Source of the DNA: Rhynchopus sp. YZ270_cl-10
Taxonomy: Eukaryota; Euglenozoa; Diplonemea; Diplonemida; Diplonemidae
Direction: 5' to 3'
Length of the DNA stretch: 64,000 nucleotides
Assembly (NCBI GenBank): GCA_964035575.1
Contig: OZ037849.1
Span: forward strand, 620,001 to 684,000
Made by a program: the position numbers and the translations under genes. Of this stretch, positions 20,334-30,853 are shown one piece after another. The stretch's first letter is position 1, and the number at the start of each line of letters is the position of its first letter. Below the pieces are notes generated by a model. That model was not told the origin of the DNA. It did no database searches and worked only from the letters and a program-made list of their open reading frames with translations.

Positions 20334-21162
20334 GGAAACCCCTCTGGTAAGATTCATCCTTTTGGGTATTTTTGGGTTTTTTTGATGATGCCCCCCACAA
20401 AAAGTGCATCTAGGTGATATTCTGATATGAAAATAGGTTTTTGGGGGGGTCTGAGGCTATATTTTCGCTTTTTTAATCAGATTTTCAGCCTTTTATTGTC
20501 GTTCTTCTGGATCTCTTCTCTCTTTCTCTTAATCCTGCCATGCCGCCTTGACAAGGTTTCATTGACCTCTGTCAAATCTACTGGATCAATGCCAGGGACT
20601 TTTGCTTTGCGGGTCACCTTGGATGTGGAGACTCCATAGTAAATACAGGTTCCCTCCGTGTCAGAGTACACGCTAGCTGAAATGACACGACCGTTGCTCG
20701 GGCAGCAGTACACAGACGAAAAGAGATTGATGGAAAGAAGGGTGCACTGATACGTATGAGTACGAGGGAATGAGATAACAAAGGCCTCTGTGTGGGGAAG
20801 CTCGCGCAGGGCACCGACAATGACCCCTACGGTAAGGATCTCCTGACAACAAGAATCATCAGAGAGAGGGTTCGAAACGACACCAAGTGTGCGTCGCACC
20901 CATTCTTACCGTGTTTCTCGACAAAAAAGTGAACTTCACTGCTGTCATTGCCACGTTTTTTTCTTCCAAAAAATACGTAAAAAAATATAAGTAAAAAGGG
21001 GGGGAGGGGAAATAAACAAAAATAAATGCCCAAAATATGCCCTCTGGGGTGGTAGGTGTATGGTGGGTATCAAAAAATTGGGTTGTTTGGGTGTTTTGAG
21101 CAGAAAAACCTCAAAAAACCCCAAAAGGATGAATCTTACCAGGAGGGTTTCCGGACGGACCC
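20334..21162 (-). mobile_element. TIR element with captured or cargo gene, copy 1
   Basis: This 829-bp element has about 40-bp inverted ends (CGTCCGGAAACCC then GGTAAGATTCATCC). ATAT flanks it on both sides. It is an almost perfect inverted copy of 29126-29964, including a small spliced gene. No transposase is visible, so it is either non-autonomous with cargo or its ORF belongs to the element. Confidence 0.85.
20477..20948 (-). CDS. TIR-element ORF, spliced, copy 1
   Basis: Predicted exons are 20910-20948 and 20477-20842 (minus) with a 67-bp GTAAGA...TCAG intron. The product is about 134 aa, starts MTAVKFTFLSRNT and ends in a basic tail (RRHGRIKRKREE...NDNKRLKI). The coding sequence matches the copy at 29340-29811 without amino acid change. 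The 140-codon open frame seen without splicing begins at GTG and runs through the intron, so the spliced ATG model is preferred. Function unknown; a DNA-binding basic tail is possible. The perfect preservation of both copies suggests recent movement. Confidence 0.55.
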
Positions 21163-21397
21163 ATATTCATCACCAAATCAATATATTGACGATATTTGGT
21201 GTGGCAGCGGTTACTGGGGGGGTAAACCGGTAGAAACACGGGGAATCGGTTGGGGGTTCCTTTACCAGGGGACTTCTCTATGTTGTAGGCATACAGAGGC
21301 ACAGATTTGACAGACCGGGGCCGGAACTGGCTGGGATGTCACGAAACTGACAAAAAAAGTGGTTTTCGACCTTTTTTCTTTTGGCCAGCTGTACTGT
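21163..21397. other. short repeat-bearing spacer
   Basis: CCGGTAGAAACACGGGGAAT near 21227 belongs to a family also at 16435-16470 and 22796-22830 (ACAACTGGTAGAAACACGG). No gene. Confidence 0.5.
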
Positions 21398-21896
21398 ACT
21401 GTGTATACTGTGTATACTGTGTATACTGTGTATACTGTGTATACTGTGTATACTGTGTATACTGTGTATACTGTGTATACTGTGTATACTGTGTATACTG
21501 TGTATACTGTGTATACTGTGTATACTGTGTATACTGTGTATACTGTGTATACTGTGTATACTGTGTATACTGTGTATACTGTGTATACTGTGTATACTGT
21601 GTATACTGTGTATACTGTGTATACTGTGTATACTGTGTATACTGTGTATACTGTGTATACTGTGTATACTGTGTATACTGTGTATACTGTGTATACTGTG
21701 TATACTGTGTATACTGTGTATACTGTGTATACTGTGTATACTGTGTATACTGTGTATACTGTGTATACTGTGTATACTGTGTATACTGTGTATACTGTGT
21801 ATACTGTGTATACTGTGTATACTGTGTATACTGTGTATACTGTGTATACTGTGTATACTGTGTATACTGTGTATACTGTGTATACTGTGTATACTG
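21398..21896. repeat. 9-bp TGTATACTG minisatellite
   Basis: About 55 units of a 9-bp repeat occur with essentially no variants over 500 bp. The unit contains the palindrome GTATAC. Every frame is open because 9 is a multiple of 3 and no unit holds a stop; these ORFs are not genes. Confidence 0.97.
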
Positions 21897-22770
21897 CGGA
21901 AATTGACCAAAAACGAGAACTTGTCCATTTCGGCAAATTGACCCCACCACCAGGGCGTTCGCTATCGCCATCGTTTTTTCCTGATCGTGGCGAAATGCCA
22001 AAAAACCCGAAATTTTTGCTTTTTTACTAGTGCTTAAAATAGGTCAAAAAAAATTTTCCCGCCGGAGAGAAGCTAGTTCGTGGGGGTGAATCCCCGGTAC
22101 TGAGTGGTCGAAAAAAAATTGCGATTTGCGCGTGATCCCTTCCCCAGCACTAAAACCAGCAAAACGATGGAGAATTTCATCAATCCCCCCCTCACTGAGG
22201 GTCTCTTTGTGCTGTTTAATCAAACAGATGTACAAGAGAGAGGCATCTGTCATATGAGACTTCATCCTTAGTTTGATTATTTTCAATCAACTAAAACGTC
22301 TCTCTGCCGTTGAAGGTAGAGTTGACACGAGTAGTGACACCTTCTATAACAGGGGGTACGGGACACCTTCAGCAGACTGCAGGATTGAGGAGCGAGCGGG
22401 AGTGCTGGGGAAACTTACTTTCACGGCAGGCGGGTTTGCGGATGATTTTGAGTACAGTGGACACCCCCTCTGCGACCCCCCCTCCGGGGGGGTCGACAGG
22501 TTGGGGGGGAGAAATCTCTCTCTCATTTTTTTTTTCCCCCCTTTTTTTTTTTATTTATTTATTTATTTATACAAGGTTTCGCCCCGGTGGGGCGAAGCCC
22601 TGGGGCGAAATAAAATGTCATTTTTTCAGGAAAAGATTTTTTTAACGAAAAAAAATATTTTTCGCCCCGGGGCGAACGCCCTGCCCACCACTGGCCGGAC
22701 GGATTCCGGAAATGCAAATGCCGGCGTTTAAAAGCTCACCAGCGAAAAAAAAGAAAATTTTCCAACATCT
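21897..22770. other. no gene assigned
   Basis: Around 22300-22470 the plus frame (GTPSADCRIEERAGVLGKL) looks coding-like, but it has no start and runs into G/T-rich low complexity. A short exon or a transposon scrap is possible. Confidence 0.4.
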
Positions 22771-22849
22771 GTAACCCCCCTTTACGGAGCGACAACTGGT
22801 AGAAACACGGTAGAACCACGGGGAATCGGTTAGGGCGCCACACCAATAT

Positions 22850-23065
22850 TCAATATATTTATGAAGCCATGAATCTTAGTTTTTTTTTCTAAGATCGTAG
22901 CCATTTTATTTTTAAGATCTTAGTTTTGTTTTTAAGATCTTAGTTTTTTTTGGTGGAAACTAAGATCTTAACAAAAAAAAACTAAGATATTCAACACAAA
23001 ACACTAAGATCTTACTTAATTTTAAAAAAACACTAAGATCTTAAAAAAAACGGTGTTTTTCGCTC
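22850..23065. repeat. ACTAAGATCTTAGT palindrome cluster
   Basis: TAAGATCTTA words occur many times in both orientations, separated by T- or A-rich spacers, as at 12840-12970. Neighbouring AAATATATTGAATATTG words also match that region. Confidence 0.8.
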
Positions 23066-23149
23066 ATATCTTAATTAAGATCTTTTGTAATCCATGCAAT
23101 CTGGAGTTCAAAAAAAAATTTTTTTTATTTCTATTTTCATACAAGTATA

Positions 23150-24245
23150 ACGGCCGTCACGACGGGAAAAAATTTTTTTTGTCGGGGAGGTCACGGCCGT
23201 GAAGAAAATCTGAAAAATTTAACGGCCGTGAAATTTTGCATTGATCACGGCCGTGAAATATTTCCACGCTTTTTGCTTGTTTCTTCTTTTTCGTTCGTAG
23301 ACAGGGCCAGACCCCCTTTCCCATCCCTCCCAAGTCATTCTTGGGGGGTAAAAGCAACATAAAAAGTGCAAAAAAAAGTCGGCCCCACTGCGATCGAGAA
23401 GCTGACGACACGAATGAGCACTTATGGTGGTCCTGCCCTGCCTGCGATGCTACACGCTCAGATCCTAGTTTCCACTCTGTCACAACTGCTGACAGGTCGC
23501 CGTGGCCTAACTGTGTGTCGAACTGTGGAGTTATCCCTACTGCCCTGAAGGACAGTATTGATGCTACCTCCAGCGTCTGATGGGGAGCATCCTCATACAC
23601 CGGTTGTCTCTGAACAACAGCCTCCGTATCAATCTGCCAGTCACGCCTGGAGAAGTTTTTGGGGTGCCTCAGGAGGTCTTTATACAATGCAATGTGCCTT
23701 AGTTTCGAGTAAGAAACGTTTCTCCATGTATTACACGGGAAACAATATGACAAACAGGTGCAGGGTGGTTCCGTGCATATCATAGAACCTGGCACCTTGT
23801 GTGTCTCCCAAATACCAAAAGCGTTGTGTGTGAAGTTTTGAAGGAAGGAAAAATAAAACGTATCAACAATCTGCCACTCACGCCTGGAGAACAGCTCCCT
23901 ACAAGGAGTACCCAGTACCCAGCGCAGTTTTCTGTGCGATATCACTTAACCGGTCCTCTCCTGCCCTGCCCTCCTTTTCTTCAGGGGTGAAAATCAGGTG
24001 AGTTGTGGGAATATAGGGGGAACTGGGTGGGGTTTGGTCTGTACATTCCTATCCGCGCCTATCCGCGGGGTGGCCCACTGGGATGGTTCTTGAGTGGCGC
24101 CTTTCTCGTACTTCACTGTGTGTTCCTTCAAAGACTTGCACAAAAATTTCACGGCCGTTGTTTTTTTTTTAACGGCCGTGAAATTTTTGTACATAAAAAG
24201 GGTGCTTTTTTTTCACGGCCGTTTTTTTTTATTTTTCACGGCAAC
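23150..24245. repeat. ACGGCCGT-bounded repeat block
   Basis: Both ends carry several CACGGCCGTGAAAT words in opposite orientation (23152-23265 and 24148-24230), giving a 1.1-kb inverted-repeat block. Internal short repeats (CTGCCAGTCACGCCTGGAG near 23632 and CTGCCACTCACGCCTGGAG near 23873) are direct copies. It could be a non-autonomous element. Confidence 0.6.
23380..23580 (+). pseudogene. possible non-LTR RT C-terminal zinc knuckle scrap
   Basis: The frame reads HCDREADDTNEHLWWSCPAC, resembling the C-x2-C...H-x4-C knuckle with EHLxW-xCP that ends many LINE reverse transcriptases. No RT core is found nearby. Tentative. Confidence 0.3.
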
Positions 24246-24299
24246 GACGGCAGTGGGTCGAGCATTTTTTTTTCATTTCCGTGACGTCCGTTTTACTTG

Positions 24300-24425
24300 T
24301 ATGTACGATAATACCCAAAACTAATACCCAAAAACTTTACGATAATACCCAAAAAGTTTACGATAATACCCAGTGGGTATTATCGTAAATGGGTATTAGT
24401 AACGTGGGTGTTATGATAATTACCC
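24300..24425. repeat. TACGATAATACCCA inverted words
   Basis: Three direct copies and one inverted copy (TGGGTATTATCGTA) make a foldback of about 100 bp. Confidence 0.7.
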
Positions 24426-24689
24426 CCAGAATATTTCATTGTCAAAATATGGGAAGTAAAATTGATGGCAATACTTTATTGAGGCGCCGATTTCCCGCGG
24501 TGCGCATTTTCCTGATGAGTAATTACCAACGACAGTGTCATTTTTTCTGGCAATATTTTTATAAATGTTGCGTACCGTGAACCTTTCGGTGCCATGACCG
24601 CCGGTTCTTACTTACTATTAAATGTACTGAGGTTACTGATCAGAAGGCTGACACCCACTACGACTGTGGTTCACCCTCCCCACCCGCCC

Positions 24690-24850
24690 CTCGATTTTGT
24701 TCAGAGAGGAGAAAGCGCCTCACTTCGCCGCACTGGCAGGGAGTCGCGCGCGCGAAGCGCGCGCAGCGACCGCTTTTACGGGGCGAAAGCTCGGGACCCC
24801 AAATCACCCCCGTTTGGCCAAAAGGGGGATTGACGAGTGCCCTGCCCCTG
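24690..24850. repeat. CG-palindrome repeat, copy
   Basis: GCAGGGAGTCGCGCGCGCGA, the CGACCGCTTTTACGGGG block and a CCAAAAGGGGG segment recur inverted at 51785-51905. A related head lies at 52985-53065 (CTGACCCTTCGCCTCTCCAC). It is a dispersed repeat with a GC-only palindrome at its core. Confidence 0.65.
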
Positions 24851-25531
24851 CTGGAAAAATTGGAAAATCTGGAAATTTTTTGGGGAAAAAAAAAAAAAAA
24901 AGGCGCGAAAATGCTCAAAAAGCAGGTTTTTTTAGTTTTTTTTTTTTACGATCGGTCACCCCAAATTTTGGGGAAAAACCACCGATCGGGCGACAAGCAT
25001 GAAATCAAGGTACTTGACAATAGGAAATAGAAACGACGGAAGGTGCGTGCCCGCTAGCTTGTGTTTGTCTCATTCATTGTTTTCTCTCTCTCACAACGGA
25101 GCGATAAACGAAAAAGTTGTTTTTCATTGGAGGCACGGCACTTTTGTGGAATTTTGTGGAATTTTGTGGAATTTTGTGGAATTTCAAAAACTCGACTTCT
25201 ACTTTTTCTTTTTTTTTTTTTTTTTTTTTTGTATTCTGTAACCTCTCTCTATTTTACGGCAGGTGTGACCGGTTGAGGTGATACTTCCGGACTGAGGAAG
25301 GGCATTCTTTTACTTTTTTTTCTGTGTGTTTGTTTTCTTGTTGTAGTCTTTTTTGGTGAAGGGGCTTGGCCGACGACACTGAGAACCTCTTTGGTTCATA
25401 GCTGTTAACGACGTCTGGTCCTACCTAGCTGTACACTCTAATTCTAAAAATAAAATAAAATAAAACCAATAGGCAAAGGGGGAGGGGGGAGGCTAAAAGC
25501 CAAACAAAAGTAAAGAATGAAAAAGAAAAAC
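24851..25531. other. no gene; dispersed repeat pieces
   Basis: TAGGAAATAGAAACGAC near 25020 recurs near 61372. AGGCACGGCACTTTTGTGGA (25131-25183, with a fourfold GGAATTTTGT run) is inverted at 26471-26503. GACGACACTGAGAACCTC near 25371 resembles 18720. Confidence 0.6.
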
Positions 25532-26347
25532 TCAAGTGCTCTGGGACGGCCGCGAGTTCCTGCTCCGCTTTAGGCCCCGCAGACGGTTGTAGAGGGTGTA
25601 AGCCTCTTCCACCTCGTCGGAGCTCATCGACGGCTTCTTCGCTTCTTTCCACAGGTAGAGGCAGGTGAGGGCGTCATCCACCGACTGCCAATCCCCTCCC
25701 GCTGCCAGCGACTGGTGCTGAAGCGTGTTCGGGTAGAACGTGTCCTTCCACGCCTCGGCGGTCGCTGGACACCCCATGTTGTTGAATCCTGGGCAGGGCG
25801 CCATACCGGCATAGAACGGCACGTTGGTCGGGAGGGCTGTAGGTGCGGGTTGAGAGCCACTCTCCGATTGCGTGTACGTGCTGGGGGCCGAAGTGGCGTC
25901 AGACATGGGGACTGCGAGTTCTGATTCGTCGATGAGGTCCATAGAGAACTCGCTGCCCTGCGATGCGGCGGGCGGCTGCTCTCTCGGGTGGACGGAAGAG
26001 GGAACTGCCTCAGAGGAAGAAGATACGGGGAGGGCTGAGTGGGTGTTTGAGAAGCCACTCTCCGTACCGGTCTGAGGTTGTGTTGCCCCGTCCGAACCAG
26101 GGTGTGACTGCGCAGAGGCGCCGGGACGGGCAACTGCTTGTGCGACAGGGGGCACCGAGGACGCGACCGGAGTAGGGAGGGCTGAATGTGTGGTGGAGTA
26201 GCCGCTCTCTTGTCCCTGGACGTCTGATGATGCCTGTCTCATGTTGCGTTGCGTCTGTGCCCTCCGCGCCTTTGCAGTCTCCACTTGGCTGGTCACGCGA
26301 GCTTCACGCTGTACCTTCACCAAGTTAATGCTCTTGGGGTCAATCAT
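25532..26347 (-). CDS. unknown Ser/Pro/Ala-rich protein with conserved C-terminus
   Basis: The 271-aa product starts at the first in-frame ATG (MIDPKSINLVKVQ). The frame stays open another 33 codons upstream without ATG, so a 5' exon is possible. The N-terminal part is helical and basic (residues 5-35). A low-complexity middle contains two near copies of ESGYSTTHSALP. The last 90 residues look folded, with CPGFNNMGCPATAEAWKDTF, TCLYLWKEAKKP and a basic end. I do not recognise the family. It is divergent from the aminotransferase gene, and the roughly 300 bp between the starts, which includes an inverted AATTCCACAA repeat, probably carries both promoters. Confidence 0.6.
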   Translation of the reverse strand: MIDPKSINLVKVQREARVTSQVETAKARRAQTQRNMRQASSDVQGQESGYSTTHSALPTPVASSVPPVAQAVARPGASAQSHPGSDGATQPQTGTESGFSNTHSALPVSSSSEAVPSSVHPREQPPAASQGSEFSMDLIDESELAVPMSDATSAPSTYTQSESGSQPAPTALPTNVPFYAGMAPCPGFNNMGCPATAEAWKDTFYPNTLQHQSLAAGGDWQSVDDALTCLYLWKEAKKPSMSSDEVEEAYTLYNRLRGLKRSRNSRPSQST

Positions 26348-26641
26348 CTCGTGCGCGCGCGCAATGATCCTCGCCGCGCATGGCTTGCTGGACACTGGCA
26401 GGGCCCGCGGGCAGGTTGAGGGGAGGGAACGACACGGCACACACACCCAAACTTTTTCCCCTTATAAAAAAATTCCACAAAATTCCACAAAAGTGCCGTG
26501 CCTCTATTGTTTTCTTTTTATTCAGAACCGGAAGTTAGTTTCTATTTTTTTTCAAATCAACCCTCTCTCCTCCCTCCTCTCCCCCTCCCCCTTAGCAAAA
26601 CACCCTCTGCCCTTCAGACTCACTTACTCCCTTCCCCAAAA

Positions 26642-28303
26642 ATGTTTGCCTCTATCAAGGGGCAGGTCAGTGGACGTCCTGGCAGTCCCAAGAGCACAAA
26701 GGATTTGCAAGAGGAAAATGAGCATTTGCTGAAGCTGCTGCAGGAGCACCATCCTGACATGGTGAAGAACGACCGGATGAAGGATTTGATCAAGCAGAAG
26801 GCTAAGCAGCATGCTACCAAGCGGAAGGCGATGGAAAACATTATTGACAGCAAGACGGAGCGGCTTGCCGGGCTCGTCCACGGGAATGCGATGTTAAATG
26901 GTGCCGAAATCAGCGGAAAAAACGCGGCAATGAAAGCAGCGGGGCGCACCATGGGTCTTCCCTCCAGCGACATTGATTATACAAATAAATACAAAAAGGT
27001 TGGAGAGGAAATGGTGTGCAGTCGTCTCAACCCTCCGGCCCCTCTTCCAGTCACGTTTGGAAAGAATATGCGTTTATTGTACTTTCTTCTTGACGAAAAC
27101 TTTTTGAATGCCGCGTCTTATGGGGCTACACCATGCCCGGTGATGGAAGCGAGACAGCAATGGGATGCGATTAACCAGGCAAACCCGGTTTTGTTTCGGT
27201 TCAAACAGTTGCCCTTATTGTTGAGGCAGGCGAGAAACCGTTTGGCGCAGGAGATCAATTCTGACCCAAATGACACCCAGCTTCTTCTCAACGCAAATGC
27301 TGCCACTTCGTCTGTCCTCAAATCGCTTCCGTGGGAGGTCGGCGACCGCTTCCTCATCTTCAACATAGACTACGATGCCACCAAGCTTGCAGCAAACTGG
27401 CTTCGCAGAACCAAAGGGGTTGACACCACAGAAATCCACATCGATCTACCAATGACGGACGACAAACTCTTGGATATTGTACGGTCCGAATTGGAGCGTT
27501 TTAAAACCAGCAACCCTCCCATGCCTAAGATCGCAAATTTCTGCCATGTTACGTCAAAATCTGCGTGGATTTTCCCAGCCAAACGGTTGACCAAGCTTTT
27601 CCATGAATATGGGATTTCTGTTATCATCGACGGCGCCCAAGCAGCAGGGCATCTGGACCTCAACGTATCTGATATAGGCGCCGATTGGTACCTCGGAACG
27701 GTCCACAAATGGATGTACTCCTGCCAAGGGGTCGCCTTTTTGGTAACCCAACCACACAAACAGAGCATCACCAATACCCTTACGGTCTCCTATTTTGATG
27801 GCGCCGGGCATGACAAGGAGTTTTCTTATACTGGACTGCAAGATTTTTCGACGTGGGTTTCAGTCATCGATTCTTTTGAGTTTATAGATAATGTCTGTGG
27901 TGGGATGAAGGCTGTGCGGGAATATTGCAGGTTTCAGGCGCAACGGTGTGTAGCTGTGTTAGGCGAGGCGTGGAAGACGGAGGTGGTACAGGGGGACGTG
28001 GAGCATTATGGGAATATGCCCATCATGCCGTTACCTAATGGACGGAATGCGGACCAGGCGATGGCGGGGAAGGTCATGGGATATCTCATGTCCCGACACA
28101 ACATCACCGCCTTTGTGCTCGTGGCAGACTTTGGCCGTACCCCTACCCTCTGCATCAGGTGTTCGTGCCAGATCTACACCGACGAAAGCGACTGGAAACG
28201 CCTCGCTGACGCAGTAAACCAACTGAACGGAAACTACGGTGCGCTCAAGGTGATCGCAGAGCTTGGTATCCTCCCTGACTCGGTGTCGGCTATGATATCG
28301 TAG
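26642..28303 (+). CDS. class V aminotransferase-fold PLP enzyme
   Basis: The 553-aa protein has an N-terminal extension of about 130 residues with a coiled-coil-like heptad segment (LQEENEHLLKLLQEH), then a class V aminotransferase-like domain. FLNAASYGATPCPVMEA matches the opening of the isopenicillin-N-epimerase / cysteine-desulfhydrase-like group. HVTSKSAWIFP, VIIDGAQAAGHLDL (Asp330) and GTVHKWMYS (Schiff-base Lys356) supply the PLP site. The ATG sits at the end of a pyrimidine-rich leader; the frame extends 48 codons upstream but only from a GTG. Substrate unknown: cysteine-type lyase or epimerase are candidates. No intron is evident. Confidence 0.85.
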   Translation: MFASIKGQVSGRPGSPKSTKDLQEENEHLLKLLQEHHPDMVKNDRMKDLIKQKAKQHATKRKAMENIIDSKTERLAGLVHGNAMLNGAEISGKNAAMKAAGRTMGLPSSDIDYTNKYKKVGEEMVCSRLNPPAPLPVTFGKNMRLLYFLLDENFLNAASYGATPCPVMEARQQWDAINQANPVLFRFKQLPLLLRQARNRLAQEINSDPNDTQLLLNANAATSSVLKSLPWEVGDRFLIFNIDYDATKLAANWLRRTKGVDTTEIHIDLPMTDDKLLDIVRSELERFKTSNPPMPKIANFCHVTSKSAWIFPAKRLTKLFHEYGISVIIDGAQAAGHLDLNVSDIGADWYLGTVHKWMYSCQGVAFLVTQPHKQSITNTLTVSYFDGAGHDKEFSYTGLQDFSTWVSVIDSFEFIDNVCGGMKAVREYCRFQAQRCVAVLGEAWKTEVVQGDVEHYGNMPIMPLPNGRNADQAMAGKVMGYLMSRHNITAFVLVADFGRTPTLCIRCSCQIYTDESDWKRLADAVNQLNGNYGALKVIAELGILPDSVSAMIS

Positions 28304-28475
28304 GAGAGAGAGAGAGAGAGAGAGAGAGAAGAAAAAAAGGAAGAATTACAAAAAGGAGGGAATCGGGAGGAAAAGGGGGGGGGGGGGGGGGGGTGAATGT
28401 GTGTGGGGGAGTGTGTAACAGAGAGCGTTCCGTCGTTGTGTTCAATAGTGGCGGGTTTTCAAAAACAGTGAGATT

Positions 28476-28524
28476 GCACAACTGTGGCAACACAACCGAG
28501 GCAACTACACTACTCCAACAATTT
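28476..28524 (+). repeat. CACAACTGTGGCAACACAAC 49-bp repeat, copy 1
   Basis: It is essentially identical to 28852-28900 and 48438-48486 over about 49 bp (…CCGAGGCAACTACACTACTC…). Flanks are unrelated. Confidence 0.85.
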
Positions 28525-28687
28525 TTCAAAAAAAAAAAAGAGAAAAAAAATGCACCAAAGAATAAGTTAAGGTATGAGGAGAAGAGAAACACTGTGGGGA
28601 AGAGGTGGGGGTGGGGGTGGGGGGTGGAGGTGGAAGAGCGCTGTGTTGTGATGTATGAGATTTTTTTCATATGCGCGCTAACGGCTG

Positions 28688-28739
28688 TGATCAAGGTGAC
28701 TAAGCATGAGAGAGGCTTCGGGTCATCTTATAAACTTTT
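28688..28739 (+). repeat. TAAGC hairpin motif, copy A
   Basis: TGACTAAGC...GGCTTCGGGTCATC then TTATAAACTTTT. The stem pairs GTGAC/GGTCAT and AAGC/GCTT around a GAGAGAG-rich loop. It is one of six related copies in the window. Confidence 0.7.
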
Positions 28740-28851
28740 CTTTCATCTGCCCGTTGTAAAAAAAACTTTTTGCGTGGGTTTGTTTCCCCCTCATACACTT
28801 GCCCCAATACACGCAAGGTTTTTGCAGAATCTCCAAAAAACTGACAGCGGA

Positions 28852-28900
28852 GCACAACTGTGGCAACACAACCGAGGCAACTACACTACTCCAACAATTT
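28852..28900 (+). repeat. CACAACTGTGGCAACACAAC repeat, copy 2
   Basis: Same 49-bp unit as at 28476. Confidence 0.85.
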
Positions 28901-29125
28901 ATCAACTAAATTTCAAATAGTGTAGACGTCCTCGAGTCTGTACTATTTTGGGTTGTCGACCTCCTTTGTCTATTTTTTTTTTTTTTTTTTTTTCTTTTTT
29001 TTTTTTTTTTCGGTAGTCGGTTTTTACGTTTCGGTTATGTAGTATCGTTTGTTTTGTTCCCTCAATTTTTTTTTGTTTTTTTTGTTTTTTTTTGAAAAAA
29101 GCCTCTTAGCGATGTTGTAAGATAT

Positions 29126-29964
29126 GGGTCCGTCCGGAAACCCTCCTGGTAAGATTCATCCTTTTGGGGTTTTTTGAGGTTTTTCTGCTCAAAACACCCA
29201 AACAACCCAATTTTTTGATACCCACCATACACCTACCACCCCAGAGGGCATATTTTGGGCATTTATTTTTGTTTATTTCCCCTCTCCCCCTTTTTACTTA
29301 TATTTTTTTACGTATTTTTTGGAAAAAAAAAACGTGGCAATGACAGCAGTGAAGTTCACTTTTTTGTCGAGAAACACGGTAAGAATGGGTGCGACGCACA
29401 CTTGGTGTCGTTTCGAACCCTCTCTCTGATGATTCTTGTTGTCAGGAGATCCTTACCGTAGGGGTCATTGTCGGTGCCCTGCGCGAGCTTCCCCACACAG
29501 AGGCCTTTGTTATCTCATTCCCTCGTACTCATACGTATCAGTGCACCCTTCTTTCCATCAATCTCTTTTCGTCTGTGTACTGCTGCCCGAGCAACGGTCG
29601 TGTCATTTCAGCTAGCGTGTACTCTGACACGGAGGGAACCTGTATTTACTATGGAGTCTCCACATCCAAGGTGACCCGCAAAGCAAAAGTCCCTGGCATT
29701 GATCCAGTAGATTTGACAGAGGTCAATGAAACCTTGTCAAGGCGGCATGGCAGGATTAAGAGAAAGAGAGAAGAGATCCAGAAGAACGACAATAAAAGGC
29801 TGAAAATCTGATTAAAAAAGCGAAAATATAGCCTCAGACCCCCCCAAAAACCTATTTTCATATCAGAATATCACCTAGATGCACTTTTTGTGGGGGGCAT
29901 CATCAAAAAAACCCAAAAATACCCAAAAGGATGAATCTTACCAGAGGGGTTTCCGGACGAGTCC
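29126..29964 (+). mobile_element. TIR element with cargo gene, copy 2
   Basis: This 839-bp element matches 20334-21162 in opposite orientation with only a few differences, mostly in homopolymer length. The inverted ends and flanking ATAT are the same. The two copies form a large inverted repeat about 8 kb apart. Confidence 0.85.
29340..29811 (+). CDS. TIR-element ORF, spliced, copy 2
   Basis: Predicted exons are 29340-29378 (13 codons from ATG) and 29446-29811, joined in phase 0 across a 67-bp GTAAGA...TTGTCAG intron. The product is about 134 aa: a central hydrophobic and cysteine-containing part (SVYCCPSNGRVISASVY), then a charged, Lys/Arg-rich C-terminus. It is not homologous to any family I recognise and is identical in protein to copy 1. 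Confidence 0.55.
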
Positions 29965-30853
29965 ATATGGAGAAGTGTTGCAGAAGCCGTATGGCGATAG
30001 GCTTCGAGAACCATCTTACTCAACTTTATTTTCTTATCTCTGTGGTGTTCCGGAAAACCCTGTCAAGGATATGTCACTATTGGCTCCGGAACACCACTGT
30101 GTGAAGAAAAAAATGATTGCTTCTATCTCGTAATGGTAAAAAAAAACCAACCAAAAAAAGCTTTTATTTTGTGTAGTCTGGCCTCCCTTCCCTCCTCCTT
30201 GTAACTGTACTGTGTTCCAGTGTATTTTTTACCAGAAATGCTAAATACAGTTGCCATTTACTGTCTTATAAATGCAACGTTTCCCTCCCCCCCTTTTTTT
30301 TCTCTCCATCTTCTGTTGTTGGCCGCAGGGTACTTTGTGCTTGCATCCGGATGGCTGGCATCGTACGTGGGTCAGTCGGAGGTGCCTGCATTAATAACTT
30401 CACTTTTTCTCCCGTGGGTGTTCTATTGTCCTGTTTTCTTTCTTCCTCATTTTGAATATTTTATTTTTAAAATAGACGCATGTACACCAAACCCAATGCG
30501 CATGGCATGGTGTCCCATTTCTTGGCAATCCCATCGGAGTCGGACGAATGACCGTATTTTTTTCTCTCTTTCATACGATAAATCCAAACCTGTTTTACAA
30601 AATAAATGACCAAAAAAAATGACCCTTTTTTCTTATTTTCATCCCTCAAATACGTCCCCTCTCCCCCTCCCACAAACCCACACCTTGGACCCATATTCTG
30701 CGCAAGAACCCCACCTATTCGTCAAACACACAGAGACATACACAACAACAACACCACTCACATTTTCTCCCCCCCCGCCTTGCTGAGAGGGTCTCTTTTT
30801 CATTTTCTGTTTTTCAGTTTTCTGTTCTTTCTGTTCTTCACCACTACCACACC
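29965..30853. other. spacer with hairpin and CT-rich leader
   Basis: At 30042-30098 GTGGTGTTCCGG and CCGGAACACCAC form a foldback; a diverged relative lies at 36941-36997. The block 30340-30390 (GGTCAGTCGGAGGTGCCTGC) recurs at 45500-45536. From about 30640 the sequence becomes pyrimidine-rich up to the FHA gene start. No gene seen. Confidence 0.6.

Larger units (their letters stand above)
28304..29125. other. 3' flank: GA and G tracts, repeats, T tracts
   Basis: A GA tract follows the stop (28306-28328) and a poly-G run lies at 28377-28394. Two copies of GCACAACTGTGGCAACACAA (28476 and 28852) bracket one TAAGC hairpin (28688). Long T-runs occupy 28971-29010. No gene. Confidence 0.7.

Noticed and set aside
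21262-22030. Six long ORFs (186-224 codons) through 21398-21896
   Set aside because: They are translations of a 9-bp tandem repeat without stops; no start context or non-repeat domain.
26498-26641. 48-codon N-terminal extension of the aminotransferase
   Set aside because: Begins at GTG and translates a CT-rich leader; ATG at 26642 is preferred.
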